A DNA stretch of 64,000 nucleotides from Phoronis australis (Eukaryota > Phoronida > Phoronidae): NCBI GenBank assembly GCA_002633005.1, contig NMRA01000741.1, positions 62,001 through 126,000 on the forward strand, in the 5' to 3' direction. Position 1 is the first letter of the stretch, and every line of letters begins with the position of its first letter. The translations under genes were made by a program, and so were the position numbers. Below, one piece after another: positions 23,050 through 36,500 of this stretch. The notes beneath the pieces were generated by a model. That model was not told the origin of the DNA, did not search any database, and saw nothing but the letters and a program-made list of their open reading frames with translations.

Positions 23050-26000
23050 TGGTGGTAATGTAAGTAATTAACATCATGTGAACTCTAACTTTAGTAAAGT
23101 AAGAAGATAAGTCAAAAATGGAAATTTTGAAGTTGTGGTTTCCATTAATTAACTATTATTTCTGAACTATTCTGTAATACTCAAAATAATTTGTGTAAAA
23201 CTTGCCTTACTATTTAGAGGTGCTAAATATTCGATAACAAAAACATATTACGATGACCATTCTGTTTTATATTGACACTGGTTTTCATATTTGTTAGTCA
23301 AATATAAAAACAAAGTGAATGAAAAATGATTATTAAGTGTAGCAATACTTATACAGTTTCATTTTTAGTTTATTTGTTGATAATGCTGAACATGGTTTTT
23401 CAAGTGGTTATACTGCAGTATGTTGTTTTGTGAATATTGTGACAATCAGTCATTATTCAGCTTATTTACACAGACAGCTTGTTACTGATGTGTCCCTTAG
23501 AAACGGTCAAGGTGGTGAGTGGGAAGGGAATATTAAGTGCTCATCATTATGTGATAATCTGGTCAAAATGTGTGTTTGCCCTCTAGAAGACTATCTTAGC
23601 TTAGAACTTTGGGTAGTTTTTGGTAATTGAGATGAGTAAAATTATTTATTACATCTATCACAGTGAAAGTGAAATATTCTAGTTGACTCTGCATTGTACT
23701 GATTCAGAATAGCTTGGAAGTAATCAAAGTTGCCAAGTGAGCCTTCATTCCTTACAAAGGTGCATTTTTCAACAACCTTCTTCAGTCCTCATTTTGTTAA
23801 AAGTTGTTTCCACAGCACTTTGCCAACACCATTATGAGATACATTTAGTTAACACGACCTGTTATTTTCGCCTAAGTGTGATATTGTGTTTTGTAGTTTT
23901 ATTTTGCTTGCTTTCTACTTTGTAGGAATTATTTAGTTGGGTTTCTTATTTGAATATTGTTACAATTATTACTTTTGGGAATGTTTCATGTGTTTTATAC
24001 ATACGGAATTAGTGCAATTATCTTAAATAAACATTTCAGTTGTTCTTGAGCAGCCTGTTTTATGTAGATCGCTATTGGGAGGAGTGGCATAGGTCGTTAT
24101 GGTGTATATATTAATGTCTCCCCAAAGTTTGACTCCTGTTACGATTATTGAAGGGAAGGGTATAGCCTGCTTTTGAAATTAGTTGCCCTGACTAGAGACA
24201 TGGAACTTCAAAATCTGTTGTACAGTATTTTTTGGTTTTATTAGAAAATAACTAGGTATGTTTTTCGCTGTCCCATAGAATTAAATGAAATCCAGGCGAT
24301 GGTTAAATAAGCTTACAACACTCGGCTACTTGTTACATTTGTTTTTAGTCCACCAATGTGGTCCCATACGTTTTGGGTCTCTGATCCAACCAAACTATCC
24401 ATGAGCTGCTGAACATTTCAGGTATTTGGCCCAAGATCTAACGGGAATTTAAAAAAATTCTTAATAGATAATGAAATCTCCAATCACAGACATACATGAG
24501 GATAGGTAAACAATTTTCAACCCGCACCACTTTCCAATTTCGTATGTAGGGAAAGTAAGATGCGGTATCTACAGAGGTATTACAATTTTAACTAAAAAAG
24601 TGTGTCTATTACGTTTTCCAAGCAATTTTTCAAGATACTTTGATTCCTAGACAACAATAACTGGCCCCCCCTCTAAATCCGCCACTGGCTGAGGGGGCTA
24701 TAAGCCCCCCCCCCCCCCTTTTTTCAGTGCTGCGCCGCCCGTGCAAGAGCGGTAAATTCTAGAATAGTACAGTAACAAACAATACAATTTCACCGACACA
24801 GATATCAATGACCCCAATGAAAGGTTCTCTCGGTTCACGGAGAACTTCCCATCAGGAGCGGCACTCTTCGAGACTTTCTAAACATCGAGATTGAAAGCTT
24901 TTACAACTATACTCGGAGCTGCTTAACGTTTGCATATGTAAGAGCTATGCTACGTGTTTAGGATCCCATAGTGACGGGCCCTAAGGGACATGGGGTATAG
25001 GACATCACTGTAATAGTTTTGAAGGACGTGGGTACTGCGCGGCAGCTGAGGATTTGGTATGCCTAATTAACATTACTGAAACGGACTGTTTCGGTGAGAC
25101 CTTCTTGTGTCAAAGGTGAGTTGCCTGTCGGAAGTGTTTATAGTCGATCTAATGAGCTGTATTCCTCGGAGTCACTTCTCAGTTTTGTTCTGAAAAACTC
25201 AGTTCCCTTCAGTTCCGTATAACTATATGCGGAAAACGTTCAATGGGGCTTAGAAAAATATTTTATTTTACACAGTGCACTTTTCAAAAAGTCACGCCAT
25301 AAATCATGTACTGTCGCGAGGCTTGGCCGGTGTGACTTTGAAACCAAAAGGGTGGATGTTGTGCATGCGAATTAGGTGCCTAAATTTCATTGGCATTGCA
25401 GTTTTATTGCGAAACCTTTGTGGGGCAAATTAATTGTTTTCAGTTTGTGAAAATTCACTTTCAATGGTGTGAATTTGGTAATTGCGGTGCAGATTAATTC
25501 TTAACATTGTAAATTCATTCTTGACTTAATTAATTATTTACGTGCGTAATTGCGACACCAATATAATTCAAGCGCCGCTTCAATCGTACGCTGCGCAGTG
25601 TGCGGCATTTCGGGGGGGAAACGTGAATTGGATGGTTTAGCGAGCAGTTTTAACGGTTATAACTCGGTACATATAAACCGTGACGTCTGCGCAGCTGTAA
25701 AGGTTAAAGCTCGACGGCCCCTGGCATCCGCACCTGACCGGGCTCAAATTGTGACTGATTTGTACTTTAAGTTTCTATATATTTCATCTTGTTACGACTA
25801 GGGTCCAAGCATTTGAGTAGACAGAAGGGCATCTAAGAAAAAATCGCCCAGGGCATCACCAACTCCACGATATTGAGCCCTTACGCCTGAGTGCAAAGCT
25901 CACTTATATAGCCGAGTCTTTCAAGTGCGCACCAGCCACTCGACTGACCCAGCCATTCCAGAGTTTACAAATTAGTAATTTCTTTCTTTATCACACGAGG

Positions 26001-27490
26001 CACCACTATCGCCAAAAGGGGTCGCTGTCACAAAAAGCGTGGCGCGCCATCTTGTCACGCAAGAATCACGAAGAACGAATGAACTTGAAAGAAAGTTAAT
26101 TTTTTCACCAATATAGTGTTTTATAATCAGTAGCGTGTATTCGAATCGTACCCAAAAATTACGTTCAGTGGATTTGAATTAATCCTGGTGAGTTTATGTA
26201 GTCATTCATTCTTTTTAAACAATATGGACCTGTGAGAAATCCGGCGCGGGAGCGCCCTGGCTGTTCACTTTCCGTCGAAATTTGACTTTTCCGCGTTCCG
26301 GTTTGCCAGCCGATCATATGATCAATGTGTTCACGTACCCTTCTAGCCATGTCTCTGGCAACGTCAGCATCGAGCTAACAACAAATACTAATGATCACAA
26401 TTATGAATTGGAAATTCCTCACAGTCCATATTTTTTTCTTCGTTTCGTTCGTTACGTTAGTAGTTACTCGGGATATTAGTCACTTGATTACAGGGAAACC
26501 AGTTACTTATTACTTTGCATCCAAGTTAATCTGGTTATGTTTACAATCCGACTCTATTAACGTACTTGATACTACTGTTTTCTGAATCCTCTCGCCATGG
26601 TGATCATGGCGATTCCAAAAATGTATTACTCGTACTGATTAGGGTCTTCTTATTCATTCATTCACTGTTTTTACGGTCGATGTGTTCATTTGCGGCAGCC
26701 GATTTCGTGTGACCGCCATTATAAAACTGCGAAACCTCTCGGCAGTAATGATAAAATACAATGGTCACGCGTGTGTCAGAAGACCCCAAAATTTGGCTAG
26801 TATATTGAAGATACCACGTGGCACATTAGGGAAACGCTTAAGTAAAAAATTGTAATAGTCATTTATAAATAATTGCCTCTTCAAAACTTCTTCTTTAGAA
26901 AGAACACGAGAGTGTGTGTTCTCGCAGACAAATATCATCCTCGAAAACACTTGACATCTCAGGGATATGATTTCGGCTCGTGTTATGGCGGACATGTGTC
27001 GTCTGAGAGACAAAAACTGTTTCAAACAAGTGGAATTAGGTAATAAGATAACTAGTATCACCTTGTTTCCAGTTATCAGAGATATTCCTAGACTGCACCA
27101 TTATTGCATAAAAAAGTAAAAAGGCGCGGGTACATTGCAGCAGTGAGCCCCCCCCCAGGCGCATTCTTTAAAACACACCACTTCCAAAAATGCAAGATTC
27201 TAGTCAAATTACAGTCAGTTGTGTAAAACATGACTGTCTTCTTATTTCGATTTCTGTTTCACATGTTGCCACTTTAATTACACTAAGTCTGCTGAGCACA
27301 CTTTTTATCATCATGAATGCCCAGAGGGCACAGGTTCAAACCTGGTCAGGAATATCCCTGCAGTTATCTAACAAAAGCTGTTGTGTTTCCGTCTTTTACA
27401 AAATATTAATTACAGTTACACATAAGGGGATCTTATTGTATAGATTGCTATGCTAACCAAATGTCTGCTTTCTAAGAGTTCGCTCGTTTA
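23050..27490. other. Space between the MSRB3-like gene and ABCE1
   Basis: No conserved coding exon was seen. The stretch holds partial transposon ends at about 24660-24745 and a short palindrome TCGCCATG-GTGAT-CATGGCGA near 26594. GACCGCCATTATAAAAC at 26711 combines a reverse YY1-like CCGCCAT with a TATA-like word and could belong to the ABCE1 promoter, but its distance from the start codon makes this speculative. A GGTTCAAACCTGG word at about 27331 resembles a pol III B box without a convincing A box. Confidence 0.35.
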
Positions 27491-27511
27491 GTTTCAGGTG
27501 CATCATAGACA

Positions 27512-30500
27512 ATGGCGGACAAACTGACCAGAATCGCCATTGTTAACTCGGACAGATGCAAGCCTAAGAAATGTCGCCAGGAATGCAAAAAATATTGTCC
27601 AGTGGTCCGACAGGGTGAGCATCTTTACCCTTCCTGTACTGTTCTCGTAATATTGAAACTTCAGAAATTTGTTCAAAATGCTACGAGATTGTTACAAGTA
27701 TGTGGTGACTGGATGAACGTGGTGATTAACTTTCAGATACGACATTTTGGTATGGCAGTCGCTATTCCAGTGCGTGTCCAGGCGTACTTTTGTTTCTGTA
27801 GATAGCATGGTGGATATTTCAGAATAAGTGGAGGCAGACAAGAACCAATTGGGAAATTGTTTGGCCTTGCGTTTAACAAAAATACAGTTCCCTGATTACC
27901 TTGGAGATAATTTTCTTTATTAATTACTGTTCACCTAGCGTGCATCTTACTATCCACGGAGCAAATAGAATGTGATTTCCTCTGAGCGACAACAGTATCC
28001 TACTCATTGTTAAACACAGTCTGTATTGGTCATTAGGGTTTGATCAAATGAACGCAGGACCAACATGTGGGCGTTCATTTGTTTCATGGATAGTAAAGAC
28101 AGATCAAAGGAGCAGCAATTAACTTGCATTTTAAATGTCACTTAAGATATATTTTTAATAAAAGTGACATCAAATGCTGTTGCTTTCTTGTTTAAGAATG
28201 GCAGAGACGGTGATGTGTCAGTGTTCTCAGGCAGTCATATTTTGCGGCTTTTTTTCACACAACTGGGCTAAAGTGGAGCGGACCCATATTGAATTTATGG
28301 GTACATCACCTTAGAAGCTATTTTGATCAGTTGTTGGAAATTAAATAAAACTACAAATAAAAGAAAAACTAACAGTTTCATTTCTTAGTTGTCTTTCATT
28401 ATTTCCCAATGATTAAATTCCTCACCTCATGTATCCAATATATGTTGTGGTTCAATCTCTGCTGGTGTCAAGATTTCTCAACTTTTTTCATTCATTATTT
28501 GGTTCCTAAAGATTGAGATGGACCTCAACAGTTTTGAAGGGCGGGTCCACTGAACCTCAGTGTTTGGAAGTGACAGGCCAACTCCATATACGTACTGACA
28601 TCATTGCTTTTCTTATTAACATATTTGATTTTGTTTTGGTTAAATTATTGGTTTATTGAAACAGCAGTTTGAAAAAGTAATTCATGTGATTTATTTGTAG
28701 GAAAGCTGTGCATTGAAGTGGAATCTACAGATAAGATAGCTTTTATCTCAGAACCCATGTGCATCGGATGCGGTATATGTTCCAAGGTAAGCTCCCTAAG
28801 TGGGGGTGAGGGATACCCTGCTAAACTTTGATGTACTAGAGCCCCCTGAGCCACAATTTTTGGGCCATATATGTAACAGAGCAAGTCTCCAGTGAACATC
28901 AAAAATGTGTATTTCACCTCATCACGTATACATTTCAGTTCAGTTACACGTCATGATAACGCTCAATTTCATATAGGCAAAGGAAAGGAAACACCATTCT
29001 CCAAAGCCTGTCGCTAGCGAAGTGCCCGACACATACTGTCACGCCCGCATGCCCATGTAACAAAGGCGCACTGAGACGCAACGAAAACATTAGCATAAGA
29101 ATAAATGAAAAACAACTAAATAAGCATAACAATAAATGTACTGTTGCTAACGTCCCGTCACTTATATATGAAACATAATTTAAAATCACACAAAGTTATT
29201 TATGCTGGCCAGAACACTCATGTCAAACAATAAAAATTTTCTTCCAAATTAGATTGGATTCAACTCTTTCCAACCCAGGATCCCGATGTCTTCCTTGGGG
29301 CCAAAGATCAATCTCATTACCCTCTGTAAAACATTGAAAAGTAAAATTGTAAATCGGTGTGAGAGGGAGGGGGCAGGCTCTTGAATTAAAAAATTGTTGA
29401 TGGTTATGTTCAGAGCAAATAAAGAGGTTGTTCCTGAAAACAATAACAAAACATCACTGTCTGTTAGGTGTTTTTGGTCCACAAATTTGGGACTGGGTAT
29501 TCTCAATTGTTTTATGCCGCTGAGTACATGTGCACGGAATCCAGTTCTGATACATTATTTTCTTAATTCTGCACTGCAGTCTCAATTTTTCAACTGGTAA
29601 CTATCCTCGCTGGTTGAGATCTGAGTAGCACAAACTTTAGCATGTTTTCTTTTTTTACGATCAGCTTTTTTGTTTTGCTATTTAAGAACTGAGACGACTG
29701 TCAGTGATTGCAATGCCTGAACACTTTAGTGTTTCACCAAAAAGTCTCATCTGGATGTCTGCATGATCAGAATACTCGGTTCCTATAACACATGCAGGGG
29801 TTTGTTTATCTTAAAAATCGGCAGTTTCGAAAGTTTGGGTGTTGTCTCTCTGCTTTCTTTAGTGTAGGTGGCGCTGCATGAAGTACTACGTCATCAACGC
29901 GTAAAAGCTTGTGACCTCCTTTGTCATGGTTCATCATAACCTCTTTTTGATACAGATGGATTTGTAGGAGGGTATTGGAATCCATGTGTATTAGAAAAAA
30001 TGAGCGTACTATATATCAAGATGAAGGAGTTCACAAACTTTGCTGCGTTTATGACTTAGTGCTTCATACAGCGCCACCTACACTGAAGAAGGCAGAGACA
30101 ACACCCAAGCCCTCGAAAGCTTCTGCCGATTTTTAAGATCCTTAGGTGTGTTCTAAGAGCTGCAAACTTACCCGTTGACTTGGCTTATGCTCATATTTGT
30201 CCTGCTAGAGTTAATACCTTAATGATCTAAGTATCCCCGCTGTGTGCTGTAGTTTATGAACAGTGGAGTGGGATATGTTTTTGTAACACTTACCTCCTGT
30301 ACCATCGGTATTTGCAGGTCATTGTGTATTCCTCTACACAGTCATGTTCCTGTTTCAGAAATGCCCGTTTGAGGCAATAAGCATTATAAACTTGCCCAGT
30401 AATCTGGAAAAGGAAACGACGCATCGGTACAGCGCCAACTCATTCAAGCTGCACAGACTTCCAATGCCGCGACCCGGCGAGGTCCTGGGTCTGGTCGGCA

Positions 30501-33500
30501 CCAACGGTATCGGCAAGTCCACAGCGCTCAAGATTCTGGCGGGAAAGCTGAAACCGAATCTGGGACGGTTGGAGGTGAGTGTTTGGCTACATAGGTTGGT
30601 AAAGATTACATTCTGTTGCATTCAAAGCTGTTGTTAAGGCCGGCTGTCAGTGTACCTAACTTATTCATACGTGTGCCCTGCCAGTATTTTTGCTTGCATT
30701 TCAGGTGAAATTATCAGGTGAGCGATTCACAGATGTGGACAAATTTAAGACATGCCCTTTTGAATTAGCTCAGTATAAGTTTCTAAACTCCAATTATTAA
30801 ACAACAAATGAGTACAAATCGTACTTAATTATACCAAGTTTGGAAAATAGATGCGACACTCGTATAGACTTACGCCCATGTTCAACTAATTCGTATAAAA
30901 ACTTCTTAAAAGTGCCTGTGTCTTTGTGAATGCCCATCTCATAAGACTTATAGCTCTCTAAATGTACCCAACTCATTTAACTGTTGGTAACAAACAGTCA
31001 CTTTCAGAGGCATCTTGCCATATTTGGGCTGGAAAGTACCCATTTTTTATGGAAGAAGATGTGAAATGATTCATTTTGCTCCTCCGTATTTTATTATTAT
31101 CATTGTGCGAGTGAATGGATCGTTTGGAAAACCGCCCAACCCTGCTTTCAAAAATTTTGTTTTAAATAGCTATGCTTGGATTCATGCCCACTGGTTTCTG
31201 AATTTCCCAATGGCATTAACCGGGATTAATGTCCTATTACCAGTTCTGTGTTATGTGATTTATTTTGTTCAAACATGAGCTAGTCCAATAATCCAAAAAT
31301 AAACTTACGAAGAATCCAAAGAGGACAAGCATGCTTGCATTGTCTGCATAGAATTTTATGTGGCGTGGCACTTTGTATCTTTCAGGAGAAACCAGATTGG
31401 GCTGACATATTGCTGAACTGGCGCGGCTCTGAGCTGCAGAACTACTTTCAGAAAATCCTGGAGAATGATCTTAAGGCAATCATCAAGCCACAGTATGTTG
31501 ATCAGATCCCCAAAGCTGTCAAGGTTAGTACATGCGTCTGCAGGCTCCTCGATTCTACAGTTGTCGGGCTGAATATCTGCCTCATAAATTGTTTTTCTAA
31601 GAACACCCTTTGGCAAATGCTTAAAAAACTAAAAGTAATTGCTGGCGGTCTGGTACACGTTATACCAGATGTTTGCATGCCATGCATGTGAGCCCTTTGC
31701 ACTGATCAGTTGGAACTTTTTTGTGCTTTATCAAGATGTAGTTAAAACCGAGCTGAGGATCTAGAAACCTGACTCAAGGGTCGAGCAGTGTGCCCTAATG
31801 GGACTCAACCCATGACCTCAAGTAAAGAAGGTGGACACCTATCCCACTAAGCCACGCTACCTCCTGTATGTTGGCAAGTGTTCCCTGCAGTTCAAAATAT
31901 CCCCTGGTTACGCCAGCAGTAAAAACCAATGGCACTCCATCCAAACCCACTTTTCCTTTTCACAGATTTCGTTCCTCCGTTCTCGAGCTCAAGCTGGTGA
32001 TCTCTACCGCCTTAGCTCTCCATGATTGCGTCCAAATGTTTTAGTCGCTGTGCGTCGTTCTATTGGGAAACGTTAAAAAACCTGCAAATTTATTATTGTG
32101 GCCTCAAATGTAATGCCATGTACCCGTATGCAGAACATTTTTTGGGTATACGTGTAGGGTGGGTCTGTTTGCTGAAATTGCCTGTATGTATCAAGACACT
32201 TGCCCTTATTGTTGTGTTGTAGTCTATTCAGTTTGAAAAACCCTGGTTAATAGTGTTGCACTTAACCAACGGAGTGTTTGAAGCCTATCTTCAATGCTAA
32301 CACATGTAATTTTGGTTTCTAGAATATGTTAAGAGCATCGCTTTGAGCCCACGAGTAAAATGTAATGAACTGTGTTATGAACTGTTAGGCTTCTTGGCTT
32401 GCTTTTGTCTACGTCACCGTGAGAACCACTTTTTAATTCAAACAGCTGTGGGTAACGCCCGCACACGATGGTGACCTATTCAGACCCCGTATTCAATACA
32501 ACTGTTATTGGCCGTTGTTGTTTGTTCTGGGTTCTCACGGTGACACAATATGGCAACTTCGCCTAGGGCTGTTCCAGCAAAATCTGTATGGGAGGGGGGG
32601 AAGGCACTTTTATTTCGTACTCACCGCCCGTATTTTTCATTTATTTCTCCAACCCATGACCCATAATTTTTTAATTATTTTTAATAGGTTAAAATATAAA
32701 ATCCAACACTTGCAAACAAACTGCCTCCAGGAGGACCTGTTAAGAACTTAGATGATTGACAGACAAGAACTAGTTGTCTTGTCCAATATTGTCAAAAACT
32801 AAAGTAGCCTGTGAGCAATACTTTTGGCAGCCACCAGGTGTCTCTGTTCACCATGTGTCTATAATTTCAATGAACATTTTTCAATTATAAGGATCTATGA
32901 ATCTCAAACTGTCTCCACGAACTCTTTTATACTTCTATGTTAAGTGAATATTGGAACTTGTTTATCTTACTCCTCATAATTTTTATTTAAAAATCATCAA
33001 TTTTCTTATATGTGTTAACACCAGTTTAGTGTTGCATAACTTTTCAATTCAATAGGACTGCAGACAAACAGTTGGCTCAAATCAAGTTGCCCATGACTTG
33101 ATTAATGGCTTAGTGAACATATTGCACTCTGTTCACTAGCAATATGGGCTTTTTTGTATTGGCTTGTTTTGAGTTTTGAGGGCTGAAGTAACCAACCTGT
33201 CAACATTAACAGGACAAAAAATACCACCCATTTTTAAAGCATCACTTCTTACAGGAACGACCACCCATAATTTGTGTTTTTTCCTGAAGACCACCACCCA
33301 TGAATTTTTATTTCTACTGCCGTCCCCCCCCCTCCCACACGGATTTTACTGGAACAGCCCCTATCATTTGATGGCCCTACATTTGAGTGTTTAAACTTGC
33401 CTTTTCTTATTTTGCTAATGGTTTGCTAGGAGTATCCGGTCAGCCCAATACATCAAAAATAACAAAATTCCGTTGAAGTTAGGCGTTAATTCACTTATGT

Positions 33501-36500
33501 TTCTCCGCAGGGCTCTGTACAAGATTTGCTAAATAAAAAAGATGAAATGGGACTTCAAGGTCAAGTCTGCACAGATTTGGGTAAGTGGGGTTTAAATTTT
33601 GATTTAGTTTTTTGTCAACAACTAAAACTACAATGGAGTATGAAAATGTATTTTGATTTCGAATTTATAGCATTCGACGATATATACCTATGTGTGCAAG
33701 TGACATGCATTAGCTGACCTCAGATTGTAGATGTGAAGTGCTGATTAATAAACAAAGACTTATGAAAATATATTGAAATACCAGTAGTTTTATTATCAAT
33801 ACTGTTTTAAGCACATTCTATTTACACTAATCAAAACGGAATTAAATAGTAATGATAGGCTCAATGTGAAATGATGAAATACTTTTCGAGTGTGGAAAAT
33901 CATGAAAAATTAAAACTATGATTATAGTGGTTACTGTTTATTCAGTATTTGACAGTTTGTTTATTCTGGGCCTGAGGTCTAATTTTTGTACTCGAAATCA
34001 AGCTCAAAATTGTTGATGACATTTTCCAACTTTAATCTGAACTAAAGGTAGTTGTTTTTGTAAGTGCTTGAGTGTCTTGTCCAAATTTTAATAGTAAATT
34101 ATAGTAAGAACTTGAGATTTTAAGTGAAAAATTTCAAAAATAATTTTGAGTTCCAATTTCGAGTATAAAGATTTAGATCCCTAGGCACTGGTCTTCCTCT
34201 ATTGTAGATCTCCATGGAGTGCTTGATCGTAATGTTGAAGATTTGTCTGGTGGAGAACTGCAGAGATTTGCTTGCGCCATAGTGTGCATACAAAAGGCTG
34301 ATGTGTATGTGTTTGACATAAAGTCTTGCTAACTACTTCCTCAGTGTTTATTAGTCCTCAGCAGTGAGAAATCACCAACTTATGCACAAGTAAAACTTCA
34401 CTCGAAACACATGGGATGCCCAGATTTGTTAAAGTCACTATACACCTGCTAATGACTCCATCTGATGGTAAATCTTGGAAACTGGTATGTTTACATTCAC
34501 CTGACAGTCACATTGTTTTGAGTGCTTAAAATGACAGCTTGAGATGTTTTCTAAGAGGTCAAATTCAATTTGGCATTGAATTTTGGCAAAGGATAGTGTA
34601 CTTGGGCTTTAATGAGGTACTTTTCGAGTCATCTTTGTGCAAGTTCCATTTGGTGCACTCATGATATCGGATCCTCAGACGAGACTTAAGCAAAATTAGT
34701 GCTCTCACCCCTTGCTGCTGACAGTTTATGTTGCTCTGAAGCTTGCAAAGAGCAACTTCAGTTTGATGGAAAGGCAAAAGTTAACTGTGACACTCCAAAG
34801 TCAACTAACACTTATTTTCAATCAGGTGTCGCCTGTTGCATTTAATTGTGTCAACACAACTTGTGTCTGCCTTCAGGTTTATGTTCGACGAGCCATCGAG
34901 TTACCTGGACGTGAAACAGAGGCTGAAAGCAGCTGAGGCCATTCGCAAATTAATTGGTGACAACAACTATGTCGTTGTCGTGGAGCACGACCTGTCTGTG
35001 CTGGACTACCTATCTGACTTCATCTGTTGTTTGTACGGTACTCCCGGGGCATACGGAGTGGTAACTATGCCCTTTGGTGTCAGGGAAGGTAGGAAGCAAT
35101 GGGGGTCTTCTGATTTAAGTGCAAATTTACCTGTCATTGCTTAGCACAGCCTGTTGTTGGGTGATTTAGAATTGGCGTAACTCAGACTCGTAAATGTCAA
35201 ATTTTCACTTAAGTCAGACAAAGTTCTGTGGTAAAGTTGTTTTTTTGTACTCTCGGATCACTCTGATTACATCTAACTCCAATCAAATATCCAAGTCTTG
35301 TTGGGTGAGGTTTTCTTGATTATTAATGATGTCAGTTCTTCGCCACAATAATTCAAAAAATTTAAAATAGCCACAATCACGAAGAAATTTAATGTAAAGC
35401 AATACAGCATTTCGCATTTTTGTTTAACTTAAACGTTTTTTGTATAGTACTCCTGTGTCCTGCAGGGTGGTCACCATAATCTTAAGTGTCCCTTGGGAAA
35501 CACTACAAGAAGACGGCTGTTTTCTGTGGCTGTTGTTTTTCGTAGTTGTCTCCCCCACCCACAATATTTCATGTGACGTGTGTTTAAACGTTTCCAATCT
35601 ATCTACACCTGTAAATCTCATGTACAGAACAGGGCCAACGTAATCAGACAAAATGGCATTCCTCATCATGACTGCAAAAATTATGTAATGATTATTATTA
35701 TGCTGGCAAAATTCTAATCACAAAATGGCTTGGCCACCTTTCAAACTTTTTTATTAATTTGCCTTCATCTCGATAACGAGGGAAAGCTACTTTGATGATG
35801 AATTCAGTTACTGCCCAGTCTTCATAATGTGGAGTTTAGGGCCATTTTGTGTGAATACTTTTTGTCCTGGTCTGTATTTAACTACAGGTGAATTTCACTC
35901 TGGTGGAAGGCATGTGAAGACTTTTGAACAAAATGGAGTTGAAATAAAGAATTGAAAAACTGTTGTTGAAATTGAAATGCATGTTTTTAGCAACTTTGTT
36001 GTTGTTTGCAGGAATCAACATTTTCCTAGACGGTTTTGTGCCAACAGAAAACTTGCGTTTCCGGGAAACGTCACTTATCTTCAAGGTGTCAGAGAACGCC
36101 ACAGATGATGAAATCAAGCGCCTGTCAAGATATCAATACCCAGCTATGACAAAAACTTTAGGTTAGTTGGACTCTTGTTATACATTTTCCCTTATATTGT
36201 CTGTAACTCGACATGTGAAGCAAAGTGAATATGCTGTTGCTATACTTACACCTACATAGTTTCACATGTTAACACAGCTCAGGGCACCGATAAACTCATT
36301 TTATCGACTCACAAATGCATGTCTGAACTCACAAACATGGCTCTCCAGTCACCAAACACGATGCATTGATTCACAAAACTTGGCTTAAGCACCCAAGAAA
36401 CGCAGTTCACAGATTTGCAAACTTGTGCCTGTATGCACAAACTCAGCTCTCTTACTCTGACGTTCACTGTGTTAGGTGCTCAGTGAGCCATGTAATTTAG

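Noticed and set aside
25550-25801. Plus-strand frame with CAVCGISGGKR-like segment
   Set aside because: One Cys pair alone is not enough for a zinc-finger call, and no flanking exons were found.
26765-27061. Open frame of 98 codons on the minus strand upstream of ABCE1
   Set aside because: No similarity to a known family could be recognised and no supporting splice or promoter signals were seen.
27320-27355. Possible SINE or tRNA at GGTTCAAACCTGG
   Set aside because: Only a B-box-like word; no A box at the right distance and no stem that folds as a tRNA.
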